Below, piece after piece: positions 40,269 to 48,547 of a stretch of DNA of 64,000 nt (its first letter is position 1; every line of letters starts with the position of its first letter). The notes under the pieces are model-generated. The model searched no databases and was not told the DNA's origin. It saw only the letters and a list, made by a program, of their open reading frames with translations. A program made the position numbers and the translations under genes. Origin of the DNA: Methyloversatilis sp. (lineage in GTDB: Bacteria > Pseudomonadota > Gammaproteobacteria > Burkholderiales > Rhodocyclaceae); contig JAEUNO010000005.1 in the NCBI GenBank assembly GCA_016791045.1, positions 84,823-148,822 of the forward strand, read 5' to 3'.

Positions 40269-40346
40269 GGGAGCGGCGGCCTTGCCGCGATGGATGCCGC
40301 GATGATCGTTGATCAACGTGCCAATCGCGGCGGGGCCGCCGCTCCC
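40269..40346. repeat. REPIN-like inverted repeat
   Basis: Arms at 40269-40291 (GGGAGCGGCGGCCTTGCCGC plus GAT) and 40324-40346 are reverse complements except for two positions, with a 32-base loop. The outline GGGAGCG...CGCGAT is like that of the 107-bp array modules, suggesting one repeat family. It sits in the 191-bp gap between fabI and lemA. Confidence 0.75.
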
Positions 40347-40442
40347 CACAGCACGCGTCGTCACATCCAGCCTGTATCCTGCTTGCATCCGGGGCATTCG
40401 CCCCCAACTACCGCGATGTTCAAACGGTTCCGGAGGCAGGCT

Positions 40443-41066
40443 ATGCGCAAGTTGTGGATGTCACTGTTGGCTCTCATCACCGTCACCCTGCTGTCGGGCT
40501 GCGGCTACAACACGCTGCAGTCGGGCGACGAACAGGTGAAGGCGGCGTGGTCGGAGGTGCTGAACCAGTATCAGCGCCGCGCCGATCTCATCCCGAATCT
40601 GGTCAATACGGTGAAGGGCTTCGCCGAACAGGAAAAGGACATCCTGATCCGCGTGACCGAAGCGCGTGCCAAGGTCGGTGCCATCCAGGCCACCCCGGAA
40701 CTGATCAACGATCCACAGGCATTCGCGAAATTCCAGGCCGCCCAGGGCGAAATGGGCAGCGCGCTGTCGCGCCTGCTGGTGGTCGCCGAAAACTACCCGC
40801 AGCTCAAGTCGGACGCCAACTTCCGCGACCTGCAGGCGCAGCTCGAAGGCACGGAAAACCGCATCACCGTGGCGCGCAACCGCTACATCAAATCGGTGCA
40901 GGACTACAACGTGACGGTGCGCTCCTTCCCGAGCAACCTGACCGCCATGGTGTTCGGGCATGACGTGAAGCCGAACTTCACGGTCGAGAACGAGGCCGAG
41001 ATTGCCCGCCCGCCGACGGTGGATTTCGGCACCGCACCGGCGAAACCGGCGGGCGCCACGCAGTGA
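40443..41066 (+). CDS. lemA: LemA family lipoprotein
   Basis: This 207-residue LemA protein has a signal peptide with lipobox LLSGC and the helical core NQYQRRADLIPNLVNTVKGF near residue 43. Function is unclear; members occur with TPM-domain (YgcG) proteins, as here, and are linked to membrane stress or protein quality control. GGAGG is placed well ahead of the ATG. Confidence 0.92.
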   Translation: MRKLWMSLLALITVTLLSGCGYNTLQSGDEQVKAAWSEVLNQYQRRADLIPNLVNTVKGFAEQEKDILIRVTEARAKVGAIQATPELINDPQAFAKFQAAQGEMGSALSRLLVVAENYPQLKSDANFRDLQAQLEGTENRITVARNRYIKSVQDYNVTVRSFPSNLTAMVFGHDVKPNFTVENEAEIARPPTVDFGTAPAKPAGATQ

Positions 41067-41082
41067 GCCCGCAGTGAACCTG

Positions 41083-41919
41083 ATGTCCGGCCTGCGCGCC
41101 GCTTGCGGCGCGTTGCTGCTGTTCGCCACGCTGGTCTTCGCGCAGCTGGCGGTACCGCCGCTGACCGCGCGCGTCACCGACCAGACCGGCACGCTGAGCA
41201 CGGCCACGACGGCCGCGCTCGAACAGTCCCTGGCGGCCTTCGAGGCGCGCAAGGGCAGCCAGATCGCGGTGCTCGTCGTGTCGACGACCGCGCCGGAAAC
41301 GATCGAGCAGTACGCACTGCGCGTCGCCGAAACCTGGAAGCTCGGCCGCCAGGGCGTCGATGATGGCGCGCTCTTGCTGGTGGCCAGGGACGATCGCGCG
41401 CTGCGCATCGAGGTCGGGTACGGGCTGGAAGGCGCGCTGAGCGACATCACGGCCAAGCGGATCATTGCCGAGATCATCACGCCGCGCTTTCGCGAAGGCG
41501 ACTTCGACGGTGGCGTGCGCGCCGGCGTCGAACGCATGGTGTCGGTGATCGACGGCGAGCCGCTGCCGGCCGTGTCGCCGAAGGCGGGTCAATCGGCAGG
41601 CGACATCGAAGGCTATGTGCCGGTGCTGTTCGTCATTGCGCTGGCCATGGGCGGCATCCTGCGCTCGGTGCTGGGCCGCCTGCCCGGCGCTCTGGTGACC
41701 GGCGGCGCAGTCGGCTTCGTCGCCTGGCTGATGGTGGGTGCGCTGGGGATCGCCATCGCCGCCGGCATCATCGCGCTGCTGGTCACGCTGTTCGGTGGTG
41801 GCGGGCGCGGGCTCGGCGGCATGGGCGGCGGCGGGCGGGGTGGCGGCTTCGGTGGAGGCGGCGGCTTCGGCGGCGGTGGCGGCGGTTTTGGCGGCGGCGG
41901 CGCATCGGGTCGATGGTGA
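41083..41919 (+). CDS. TPM domain (YgcG family) membrane protein with Gly-rich tail
   Basis: The 278-residue protein has a signal peptide, then the TPM fold (VTDQTGTLS, QIAVLVVSTTAPETIEQYALRV). Two membrane helices follow near 190-250. It ends in a Gly-rich tail (repeats of GGGG with Phe). The tail is typical of YgcG proteins. It follows lemA by 16 bp, so the two are an operon. A GTG three codons upstream is also possible. Confidence 0.88.
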   Translation: MSGLRAACGALLLFATLVFAQLAVPPLTARVTDQTGTLSTATTAALEQSLAAFEARKGSQIAVLVVSTTAPETIEQYALRVAETWKLGRQGVDDGALLLVARDDRALRIEVGYGLEGALSDITAKRIIAEIITPRFREGDFDGGVRAGVERMVSVIDGEPLPAVSPKAGQSAGDIEGYVPVLFVIALAMGGILRSVLGRLPGALVTGGAVGFVAWLMVGALGIAIAAGIIALLVTLFGGGGRGLGGMGGGGRGGGFGGGGGFGGGGGGFGGGGASGRW

Positions 41920-41968
41920 GAAAACCCATGAGCCAGCGGACGGACGAGCAAGTGAACGGAGGGAGGCC

Positions 41969-42466
41969 ATGACCGTGCTGCGCATGCTCAAGCATGCCTT
42001 CCATCTGCCCTGGCAGATGCGCCGCGCCTTTCCGGCGGAGACGCTGCGCGCCATCGAACAGGCGATCACGGCCAGCGAAACGCGTCACGCCGGTGAGCTG
42101 CGTTTCGTGGTCGAGGGTGCGCAGGCTCCGCTGGCAGTGTGGCGCGGCCAGACCGCACGCGAGCGCGCGATCGAGGTGTTCTCGCTGTTGCGCATCTGGG
42201 ACACGGCGCACAACAACGGCGTGCTGGTCTACCTGCAGATGGCCGACCACGACATCGAAATCGTCGCCGACCGCGGCATCCGCGCCCGCGTTGGCGACGC
42301 CGAATGGGCGGTGCTGTGCCAGCAGCTCGAAGCGCGCTTCGCCCGCGGCGAATTCCGCGCCGGCGCGCTGGAGTGCGTCGAGGCGGTCACGCAGGCACTG
42401 GCGCGCCACTTCCCGCCCGACGGCCACCCGCACAACGAACTGCCGGACCGGGTGGTTCTGCTGTAG
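41969..42466 (+). CDS. Second TPM domain protein, cytoplasmic-type
   Basis: The 165-residue protein is TPM-like: TARERAIEVFSLLRIWDTAHNNGVL and DIEIVADRGIRARVGDAEW match the second half of the domain. It has no signal peptide or Gly-rich tail, unlike the gene before it. GGAGGGAGG precedes the ATG. It completes a LemA-TPM-TPM set. Unknown function. Confidence 0.82.
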   Translation: MTVLRMLKHAFHLPWQMRRAFPAETLRAIEQAITASETRHAGELRFVVEGAQAPLAVWRGQTARERAIEVFSLLRIWDTAHNNGVLVYLQMADHDIEIVADRGIRARVGDAEWAVLCQQLEARFARGEFRAGALECVEAVTQALARHFPPDGHPHNELPDRVVLL

Positions 42467-42599
42467 ACGCCGGCCGGCACCCGCCGGCGCAACCAACCCG
42501 TCGATCCGTTGCCCAAGCGCGGACTGTCACCCCCGGCCGGGTAAAATCCGCCCTTCGGGCCTGTACGGCGCACCCTTGCAGCCCCTCTCGGAGAAAGAT

Positions 42600-44477
42600 T
42601 TGCTGAGCTATTTCGAACGACGGGTCGATCCGTATCCGGACGGCACGCCGCCCTCGCCGCCCAAAGGCCTGTTCGCCTTCCTGTGGAGCGGCACCGAAGG
42701 CATGCGCGGGCTGATCCTGCTGATGACCGCGTGTACCGCTCTGATCGGCGTGTTCGAAGCCATGCTGTTCGCCATGCTGGGCAACATCGTCGACTGGCTG
42801 GGCAAGATCGAGCCGGCACAGCTTTGGGTGGAGGAGCGCACCCACCTGCTGATGCTGGGCGGCATCCTGCTGGCCAGCCCGCTGCTGATCGCCCTGCAGA
42901 CGCTGATCAAGCACCAGTCGCTGGCGGGCAACTTCCCGATGCGGCTGCGCTGGAACTTCCACCGGCACATGCTCGACCAGAGCATGAGTTTCTATCAGGA
43001 CGAATTCGCCGGCCGCATCGCCGCCAAGGTGATGCAGACCGCGCTGGCCGTGCGCGACACCTGGATGATCGTGGCCGACATCCTGGTGTTCGTCGTCATC
43101 TACTTCGTCACCATGGTGGCCGTGGTCGGCAGTTTCGACCTGTGGCTGCTGCTGCCTTTCGCCGGTTGGCTGTCGCTGTACGTGGCGGCCATGGTCTACT
43201 TCGTGCCGCGGCTGGGCAAGGTGGCGCAGTCGCAGGCGGACGCCCGCTCGCTGATGACCGGCCGCATCACCGACGCGTATACCAATATCGCGACCGTCAA
43301 GCTGTTTTCGCATTCGGCGCGCGAAGCGCTGTTCGCGCGCGACGCGATGCGAGAATTCATGGTGCCGGTGTACGCACAGAGCCGGCTGGTCACCGGCTTC
43401 GAAATCGTCAATCACATCCTGAGCATGGGACTGATCGCGAGCACTGCCGGTACCACCCTGTGGCTGTGGATGCACGGCCAGGTCGGCGTCGGCGCGGTGG
43501 CCGCGGCCACCGCCATGGCGCTGCGCCTGAACGGCATTTCGCACTGGGTGATGTGGGAACTGGCGTCGCTGTTCGAACAGATCGGTACCGTGCGCGACGG
43601 CATCAACACGCTTTCGCGGCCGCGGCTGGTGAATGACCGTGCCGACGCGCAGCCGCTGCAGGTGACGCGCGGCGACATCCGCTTCGAGCATGTCACGTTC
43701 GATTACGGCAATGGACATGGCAGCGGCGAGCGGGTGATCGACGACCTGTCGCTGCACATCCGGCCGGGCGAAAAGATCGGTCTGGTCGGCCGCTCCGGCG
43801 CCGGCAAGTCGACGCTGATCAACCTGCTGCTGCGCTTTCACGACGTCGAGGGCGGCCGCATCCTGATCGACGGTCAGGACGTTTCGCTCGGCACCCAGGA
43901 CAGCCTGCGCGCGCAGATCGGCATGGTCACGCAGGACACCTCGCTGCTGCACCGCTCGGTGCGCGACAACATCCTGTACGGCCGTCCGGACGCCGACGAT
44001 GCCGACATGATCGCCGCCGCCGAACGCGCGGAAGCCGACGAATTCATCGCCGACCTGGTCGATCCGAAGGGCCGGCGCGGCTACGATGCCCATGTCGGCG
44101 AACGCGGCGTGAAGCTGTCGGGCGGGCAGCGGCAGCGGGTGGCGATCGCCCGCGTCATGCTGAAGGACGCCCCCATCCTGCTGCTCGACGAGGCGACCAG
44201 TGCGCTTGATTCGGAAGTGGAAGCCGCGATCCAGGCCAGCCTGTACCGGCTGATGACCGGCAAGACCGTGGTCGCGATCGCGCACCGCTTGTCGACCATC
44301 GCCGCGATGGACCGCCTGATCGTGCTCGATCGCGGCCGCATCGTCGAGGAAGGCGACCACGCGACGCTGCTGGCCCGCGGCGGGCTGTACGCACGGCTGT
44401 GGGCGCACCAGAGCGGCGGCTTCCTCGGCGAGGATGTCGATGAGCCGGCGGAAGCGGCCACTGCCGCCGTGGCCTGA
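42600..44477 (+). CDS. ABC exporter (fused permease-ATPase, MsbA/multidrug type)
   Basis: The protein is 625 residues: six membrane helices (about 40-330) followed by an ATPase domain with GLVGRSGAGKSTLINLLLR, the signature LSGGQRQRVAIARVML and ILLLDEATSALDS. It works as a homodimer or heterodimer exporting a lipid or drug. The start is a TTG at 42600 with GGAG six bases upstream; the next codons LSYFERRVDPYPDGTPP match related proteins. TAAAAT at 42542 is a possible -10. Confidence 0.9.
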   Translation: MLSYFERRVDPYPDGTPPSPPKGLFAFLWSGTEGMRGLILLMTACTALIGVFEAMLFAMLGNIVDWLGKIEPAQLWVEERTHLLMLGGILLASPLLIALQTLIKHQSLAGNFPMRLRWNFHRHMLDQSMSFYQDEFAGRIAAKVMQTALAVRDTWMIVADILVFVVIYFVTMVAVVGSFDLWLLLPFAGWLSLYVAAMVYFVPRLGKVAQSQADARSLMTGRITDAYTNIATVKLFSHSAREALFARDAMREFMVPVYAQSRLVTGFEIVNHILSMGLIASTAGTTLWLWMHGQVGVGAVAAATAMALRLNGISHWVMWELASLFEQIGTVRDGINTLSRPRLVNDRADAQPLQVTRGDIRFEHVTFDYGNGHGSGERVIDDLSLHIRPGEKIGLVGRSGAGKSTLINLLLRFHDVEGGRILIDGQDVSLGTQDSLRAQIGMVTQDTSLLHRSVRDNILYGRPDADDADMIAAAERAEADEFIADLVDPKGRRGYDAHVGERGVKLSGGQRQRVAIARVMLKDAPILLLDEATSALDSEVEAAIQASLYRLMTGKTVVAIAHRLSTIAAMDRLIVLDRGRIVEEGDHATLLARGGLYARLWAHQSGGFLGEDVDEPAEAATAAVA

Positions 44478-44513
44478 ACGGGCGGCAGGCCCCGCCGGGG
44501 CCTGCCTGACAGG

Positions 44514-45185
44514 TCAGCCGGCGGAGCGGCGGTCCGGAAAGTCGATGAGCACGCGGTTGCGCCGACGGTCGACGATCGGCGCAGCCGTTCCTTCATTCAT
44601 CGGCTGCACGCCGACCAGACTGGCCATGCCGGCGCGCGCGAGATCGAGCGCTGCCACATAGTCACGCGCCAGTCGCAGGATGCGCGCGCTGTTCGGCGCG
44701 CCGAGCGGGCGGCGCACCACCGAGCGCGCAGGCGCCGCATCGCCATCGTCGGACGGCGTGCGCCGCTCGCGCATTTCTCCGCGCGCCACGTCAGTCACCT
44801 CGTTCTGCATGCGGAACAGCCGCTCGCGCAGGGACACGAGCGAGGTCGTCAGGCGGACCACGGTGGCCATGGTCGGCGGTTCGTTCGCGGCATCCGGACC
44901 CGCCGCGCGCGATGCATTCGAGGTGCTGCGCAACCGGGAGAAGTGCGTCTCCCACACGCAGGCATCCCACTCGCTGTCGACATTGCCGCCGGCCGCCTGC
45001 CAGGCGGCGACGACATCGAGTTCGCGCTCCCAAGCCATGCCGAAGCCGGCATTCTCCGCCTGCAGCACATCAACGGGCGGGAGGAATTCGGCTGCGATGT
45101 CCTCCCTGGGTCCGGCACCAGCCCTCGCCTCGCGTCCGGTCGTCGAACAAGGGTCAGGGTCGGGAGTCTTTCCTGCACGTTTCAT
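44514..45185 (-). CDS. Hypothetical protein, possibly helical
   Basis: The 223-residue protein is not recognised. It is hydrophilic with no signal peptide. The middle section (FLPPVDVLQAENAGFGMAWE; ATVVRLTTSLVSLRERLF) is mostly helical. GGAGG eight bases ahead of the ATG supports the start. It is convergent with the ABC exporter and divergent from a methyltransferase. Confidence 0.65.
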   Translation of the reverse strand: MKRAGKTPDPDPCSTTGREARAGAGPREDIAAEFLPPVDVLQAENAGFGMAWERELDVVAAWQAAGGNVDSEWDACVWETHFSRLRSTSNASRAAGPDAANEPPTMATVVRLTTSLVSLRERLFRMQNEVTDVARGEMRERRTPSDDGDAAPARSVVRRPLGAPNSARILRLARDYVAALDLARAGMASLVGVQPMNEGTAAPIVDRRRNRVLIDFPDRRSAG

Positions 45186-45445
45186 GACGGTCTCCTCCAT
45201 CTGTCGTGACACTTCACCCGCTGCGGCGGGTGGCCGCACGAGTGAAGATTGCCAGGTTCGTTTCCAGCGTCGGCGCCCGCACGGCGCGGGCCTCGGGCGC
45301 CGCCGGGCATGATCGTCTGCCGGCCGGTTATTCGAATATTGTTGGATGGCAGGGCGGGCGCAGCTTTACAGCGTAGAGGTTTTCGCGCAGGTTTCCCGCT
45401 GCACTGCAGCGATGTCGTCCTGACCCCACCATGAAAGCGCACCGC

Positions 45446-46078
45446 ATGTCCGAAACGCCCGACGATGCAGACCTGATCACCCGCTCCACGCTGGGCCACT
45501 ACGATCGCCATGCCGAGGACTACTGGCAGGGGACGCGCGACCACGATGTGAGCCAGAACATCGCCGCCCTGCTGTCATTCATCGAAGCCGAGCCGCCATT
45601 CGAGCTGCTGGATTTCGGCTGCGGACCCGGCCGCGACCTGAAGGCGCTGAAGGACATGGGCCACCGCCCGACCGGGCTCGAAGGCGCCGCGCTTCCGGCC
45701 GCGATGGCACGCGCGTTCAGCGGCTGCACGGTCCTGGAACAGAATTTCCTCGAGCTCGACCTGCCACCGGCGCGTTTCGACGGCGTCTTCGCCAATGCCT
45801 CGCTGTTCCATGTCCCGTCGCGTCTGCTGCCCGGGGTGCTGGGCAAGCTGTTCGCCGCACTCAAGCCCGGGGGCGTGCTGTTCAGTTCGAATCCGCGTGG
45901 CAACGGACAGGAGGGGTGGAATGGCGAACGCTACGGCAGTTACCACGACCTCGACGGCTGGCGCCGCTATCTGAGCGGCGCCGGCTTCGTCGAACTGACC
46001 CACTACTACCGCCCGCCCGGCCTGCCGCGCGAACAGCAGAACTGGCTGGCCAGCGTGTGGCGCCGGCCGGCCGACTGA
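45446..46078 (+). CDS. SAM-dependent methyltransferase
   Basis: The ~210-residue protein is a class I methyltransferase: LLDFGCGPGRDLKAL (motif I, near residue 56), VFANASLFHVPSRLLP and LKPGGVLFSSNPRG. It resembles the Methyltransf_11 group, often a tellurite-resistance-like protein. Substrate unknown. An ATG 15 bases upstream (45431) is also possible. Confidence 0.85.
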   Translation: MSETPDDADLITRSTLGHYDRHAEDYWQGTRDHDVSQNIAALLSFIEAEPPFELLDFGCGPGRDLKALKDMGHRPTGLEGAALPAAMARAFSGCTVLEQNFLELDLPPARFDGVFANASLFHVPSRLLPGVLGKLFAALKPGGVLFSSNPRGNGQEGWNGERYGSYHDLDGWRRYLSGAGFVELTHYYRPPGLPREQQNWLASVWRRPAD

Positions 46079-46145
46079 GCGGGCCGGATGACTGCGCGGC
46101 CGGACGTGTTGCCGGACACGCCACAGCGCGTGATCAGAGGGTGGA

Positions 46146-46596
46146 ATCGCGAGCGCGGCTCGCTCCTGCAGGAACCGCGCCGCCCGTGTAGGAGCGACCC
46201 CCGGTCGTGATCGGCGCGTCGATCGTGCGCCAGCGCGTGTTCGGAGGGTTGAATCGCGAGCGGGGCTCGCTCCTACAAAAACCGTGCCGCGCCTGTAGGA
46301 GCGACCCCCGGTCGCGAGCCGCGCGTCGATCGTGCGCTGGCGCGTGTTCGGAGGGTGGAATCGCGAGCGGGGCTCGCTCCTACAAGAACGTGCCTCCGCT
46401 GTAGGAGCGACCCCCGGTCGCGATCCGCGCGTCGATCGTGCGCCGGTGCGTGTTCGGAGGGTTGAATCGCGAGCGGGGCTCGGTCCTGCAAAAACCGTGC
46501 TGCCCCTGTAGGAGCGACCCCCGGTCGCGATCCGCGCGTTGATCAAGCACCGGCGCGTATTCGGAGGGCGGCATCGGCGAGCCGTGCTCGCCGAAT
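46146..46596. repeat. Tandem array of 107-bp REPIN-like units (array 2)
   Basis: Four left modules start at 46146, 46253, 46360 and 46466, with a degenerate fifth at 46573. Right modules start at 46188, 46295, 46401 and 46508. The period is 107 bp except one 106-bp step. The modules and linkers are the same as in the array at 9.9 kb, including the CGCGTGTTCGGAGGGT linker. It fills the gap between a methyltransferase and a convergent gene; nothing else is seen in 46079-46621. Confidence 0.9.
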
Positions 46597-46621
46597 CCCC
46601 GGTTCCGTTCCTGCGGGCGCG

Positions 46622-47398
46622 TCAGCGTGACCAGGCCTGCATCGCGCGGCCTTCCGGCAATTCGGTTTCGCCGGCCGGATTCAGCGGCCAATGCCAGGTG
46701 TCGTGCTGCAGCCAGCCGGACGCGGCAAGGCGCGCCGGCAGGCCGGGCAGCAGGGGCATGTCGGCAGGCCCGGGCGGCGGATGCGTCTGCGCGTATTCGA
46801 TGATCAGGCAGGCATGCGCCGCCTGCTGAAGTGCCTCGACATGCGCCTGCTGGATGGCACGGCCGCGCCGCTCGACCTCGGGTTCGGCCATGCCCTGCCG
46901 CAACCACGCGGCGCAGGGCAGCAGCGGCAACTGGCTCAGCAGGTTGACCGATGCGCACCAGGCGTCACCGGGCAGGGGCGGCAATGCTTCGGACGGATTC
47001 CGCAAGGACGCACCGGACGGATCGGCCATCAGTCCGGTCACGTCCTGCATCACACAGGCCACGCGCCCGGGATAACGGCGCGCCGCCTCACGCGCCGCCG
47101 GCGCGAAGGCGACGTCGACCAGATCGATGCGTTCGAAGCAGTCGAGCAGGTCTTTGAGCGGCACGTCGTGCAGCAATCCGGCGCCCATGACCCAGCCCCT
47201 TTTCGGCGCATCGCGCGCCTCGGCCGCCTGCCGGGCGGATGCCCGCAGCGCGGCACGCGTGTGCGCGAGATGGTCGGCCCAGTGATCGCGCAGGCGCCGG
47301 TGGCGCACGACGAGCGCCGCCGCTTCGCGCCGGTAACCCAGGCGCCGGGCCGCTGGCAGACAGTCGATGCGCCACCAGGCGAGCAGTTCGGCGATCAC
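46622..47398 (-). CDS. Unknown protein with methyltransferase-like fold
   Basis: The 258-residue protein begins at a GTG that overlaps the mtfA TGA (GTGA). The segment VMGAGLLHDVPLKDLLDCF near residue 70, then a hydrophobic strand with acidic end (IDLVDVAF) and VACVMQDVTGLM, has the strand-loop-helix rhythm of a Rossmann methyltransferase. No catalytic motif is certain and no substrate is implied. It is co-translated with mtfA. Confidence 0.7.
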   Translation of the reverse strand: MIAELLAWWRIDCLPAARRLGYRREAAALVVRHRRLRDHWADHLAHTRAALRASARQAAEARDAPKRGWVMGAGLLHDVPLKDLLDCFERIDLVDVAFAPAAREAARRYPGRVACVMQDVTGLMADPSGASLRNPSEALPPLPGDAWCASVNLLSQLPLLPCAAWLRQGMAEPEVERRGRAIQQAHVEALQQAAHACLIIEYAQTHPPPGPADMPLLPGLPARLAASGWLQHDTWHWPLNPAGETELPEGRAMQAWSR

Positions 47399-48189
47399 GT
47401 TGCGGCGCCGCCACCCGGGGCGTGCAGCGCACGGGCGCGCGGCGCCGGATCCTGCCGATAGAACAGCGCCAGCTGCGCATAGAGATCCGGCCACACGTCC
47501 TGGATCAGATCGGGAATTTCGAAGAAGCATTCCGACATGACGGCGAAGAACTCGGCCGGGCTTTCCGCGGCGTAGTCGTCGATGCCGGTTTCGACACCGG
47601 CTTCGATGTCGGCGCAGAAGCGCTGGTAGGCGTCGGACCACACCCCGGCCCAGCGCGCCACGCTCATGCCTTCGTGCAGCGGCGGCAGGCCGTCGGCGTC
47701 GCCATTGCGCATGTCGAGCTTGTGCGCGAATTCGTGGATGACGACATTCACGCCGTCAGCCGCGTGATCGTCCGGCTGCCAGGACAGCAGCACCGGGCCG
47801 CCGGCCCAGGCTTCGCCGATCAGCGGCTCCTTGTACTCATGCACCACGCCGGCGTCGTCCACGCTCTGCCGCGGCACCAGGAAGTCGCCCGGATAGAGCA
47901 CCACGCCGACCCAGTCGTCGTACCAGTCCAGCCCCAGCCGGAGGATGGGCAGACAGGCCTGCAGCGCGATCTCGAGCAGCTGGTCGTCGTGCAGCACCAT
48001 GTCGTGCGCGCCGTGGAACTGCCGGCTGGCGATGAACTGGCGCGCCAGTTCGCGCAGCAGCGGCCGGTCGGCCGGGTCGAGGTAGTCGAGAAAGGGCAGC
48101 CGCGCCTCGATGCGCGCCCAGGTGTCCGGCGCCACATCGGGCAGGTCGGCTTCGGCCGGCGCAAGCGCGCGTCTGAGCCAGTGAAACAT
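47395..48189 (-). CDS. mtfA: Zinc-dependent peptidase MtfA (M90 family)
   Basis: The 264-residue protein has the HExxH metal site: His152-Glu153 and His156 in IHEFAHKLDMR. The third ligand is probably in AAESPAEFFAVM. In E. coli MtfA binds the Mlc repressor and has peptidase activity affecting glucose uptake. No ptsG or mlc is in this window. The gene stops in an overlap with the next start. Confidence 0.9.
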   Translation of the reverse strand: MFHWLRRALAPAEADLPDVAPDTWARIEARLPFLDYLDPADRPLLRELARQFIASRQFHGAHDMVLHDDQLLEIALQACLPILRLGLDWYDDWVGVVLYPGDFLVPRQSVDDAGVVHEYKEPLIGEAWAGGPVLLSWQPDDHAADGVNVVIHEFAHKLDMRNGDADGLPPLHEGMSVARWAGVWSDAYQRFCADIEAGVETGIDDYAAESPAEFFAVMSECFFEIPDLIQDVWPDLYAQLALFYRQDPAPRARALHAPGGGAAT

Positions 48190-48206
48190 TTGGCAATGGT
48201 CCTTGC

Positions 48207-48235
48207 TTGCGTAAGGTCGGGGGCGCGCCTATCGT
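48207..48235 (+). promoter_or_regulatory. Candidate promoter of the small secreted peptide
   Basis: TTGCGT (48207-48212) and TATCGT (48230-48235) are 17 bp apart and point at the 42-codon gene 36 bp downstream. Confidence 0.45.
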
Positions 48236-48270
48236 ACTGGCTCCGCAACCATGAAAGGAGGTGATCCGTG

Positions 48271-48399
48271 ATGAAACGTCTCGCGATCCTGTTGGGGCTG
48301 GCGATGTTTGCGTCGTCCAGCGTTGTCATTGCATGCCCGGGCGAAAAGCACGGCGACGCCAAACCCCAGAGCTCCCAACCGGACAAGCCGAAGACCTGA
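48271..48399 (+). CDS. 42-residue secreted peptide of unknown function
   Basis: The peptide has a signal sequence MKRLAILLGLAMFASSSVVI ending AC, then a hydrophilic Lys/Pro/Gln-rich tail (EKHGDAKPQSSQPDKPKT). The Cys in VIAC may be a lipobox-like acylation site. Its leader is exceptional: GAAAGGAGGTGATCC (48253-48267), 15 bases complementary to the 3' end of 16S rRNA. A promoter-like pair is upstream and a clear terminator follows, so it is a complete stand-alone unit. A short frame MKGGDP ends at the start codon (TGATG). Confidence 0.7.
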   Translation: MKRLAILLGLAMFASSSVVIACPGEKHGDAKPQSSQPDKPKT

Positions 48400-48431
48400 T
48401 TCGGGACAACTGTCGTGAGACAGATGTCAGC

Positions 48432-48462
48432 GGGGCGGCCGAGTGATCGGTCGCCCCTTTTT
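48432..48462 (+). terminator. Rho-independent terminator
   Basis: GGGGCGGCCG (48432-48441) pairs with CGGTCGCCCC (48448-48457) with one G-U; the loop is AGTGAT and TTTTT follows. It ends the small secreted peptide transcript before relA. Confidence 0.85.
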
Positions 48463-48547
48463 GTTTCCGCCCCCGGCATCCCCGCCGCATCCGCCCATGC
48501 TGCTGCGCCGCAAGCCCCCGCGTCCCTGATCAGCGATAATCCCGAAC

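Noticed and set aside
42387-44408. Long open frame antisense to the ABC exporter
   Set aside because: His/Gln/Asp-rich shadow translation; the true ABC motifs are on the + strand.
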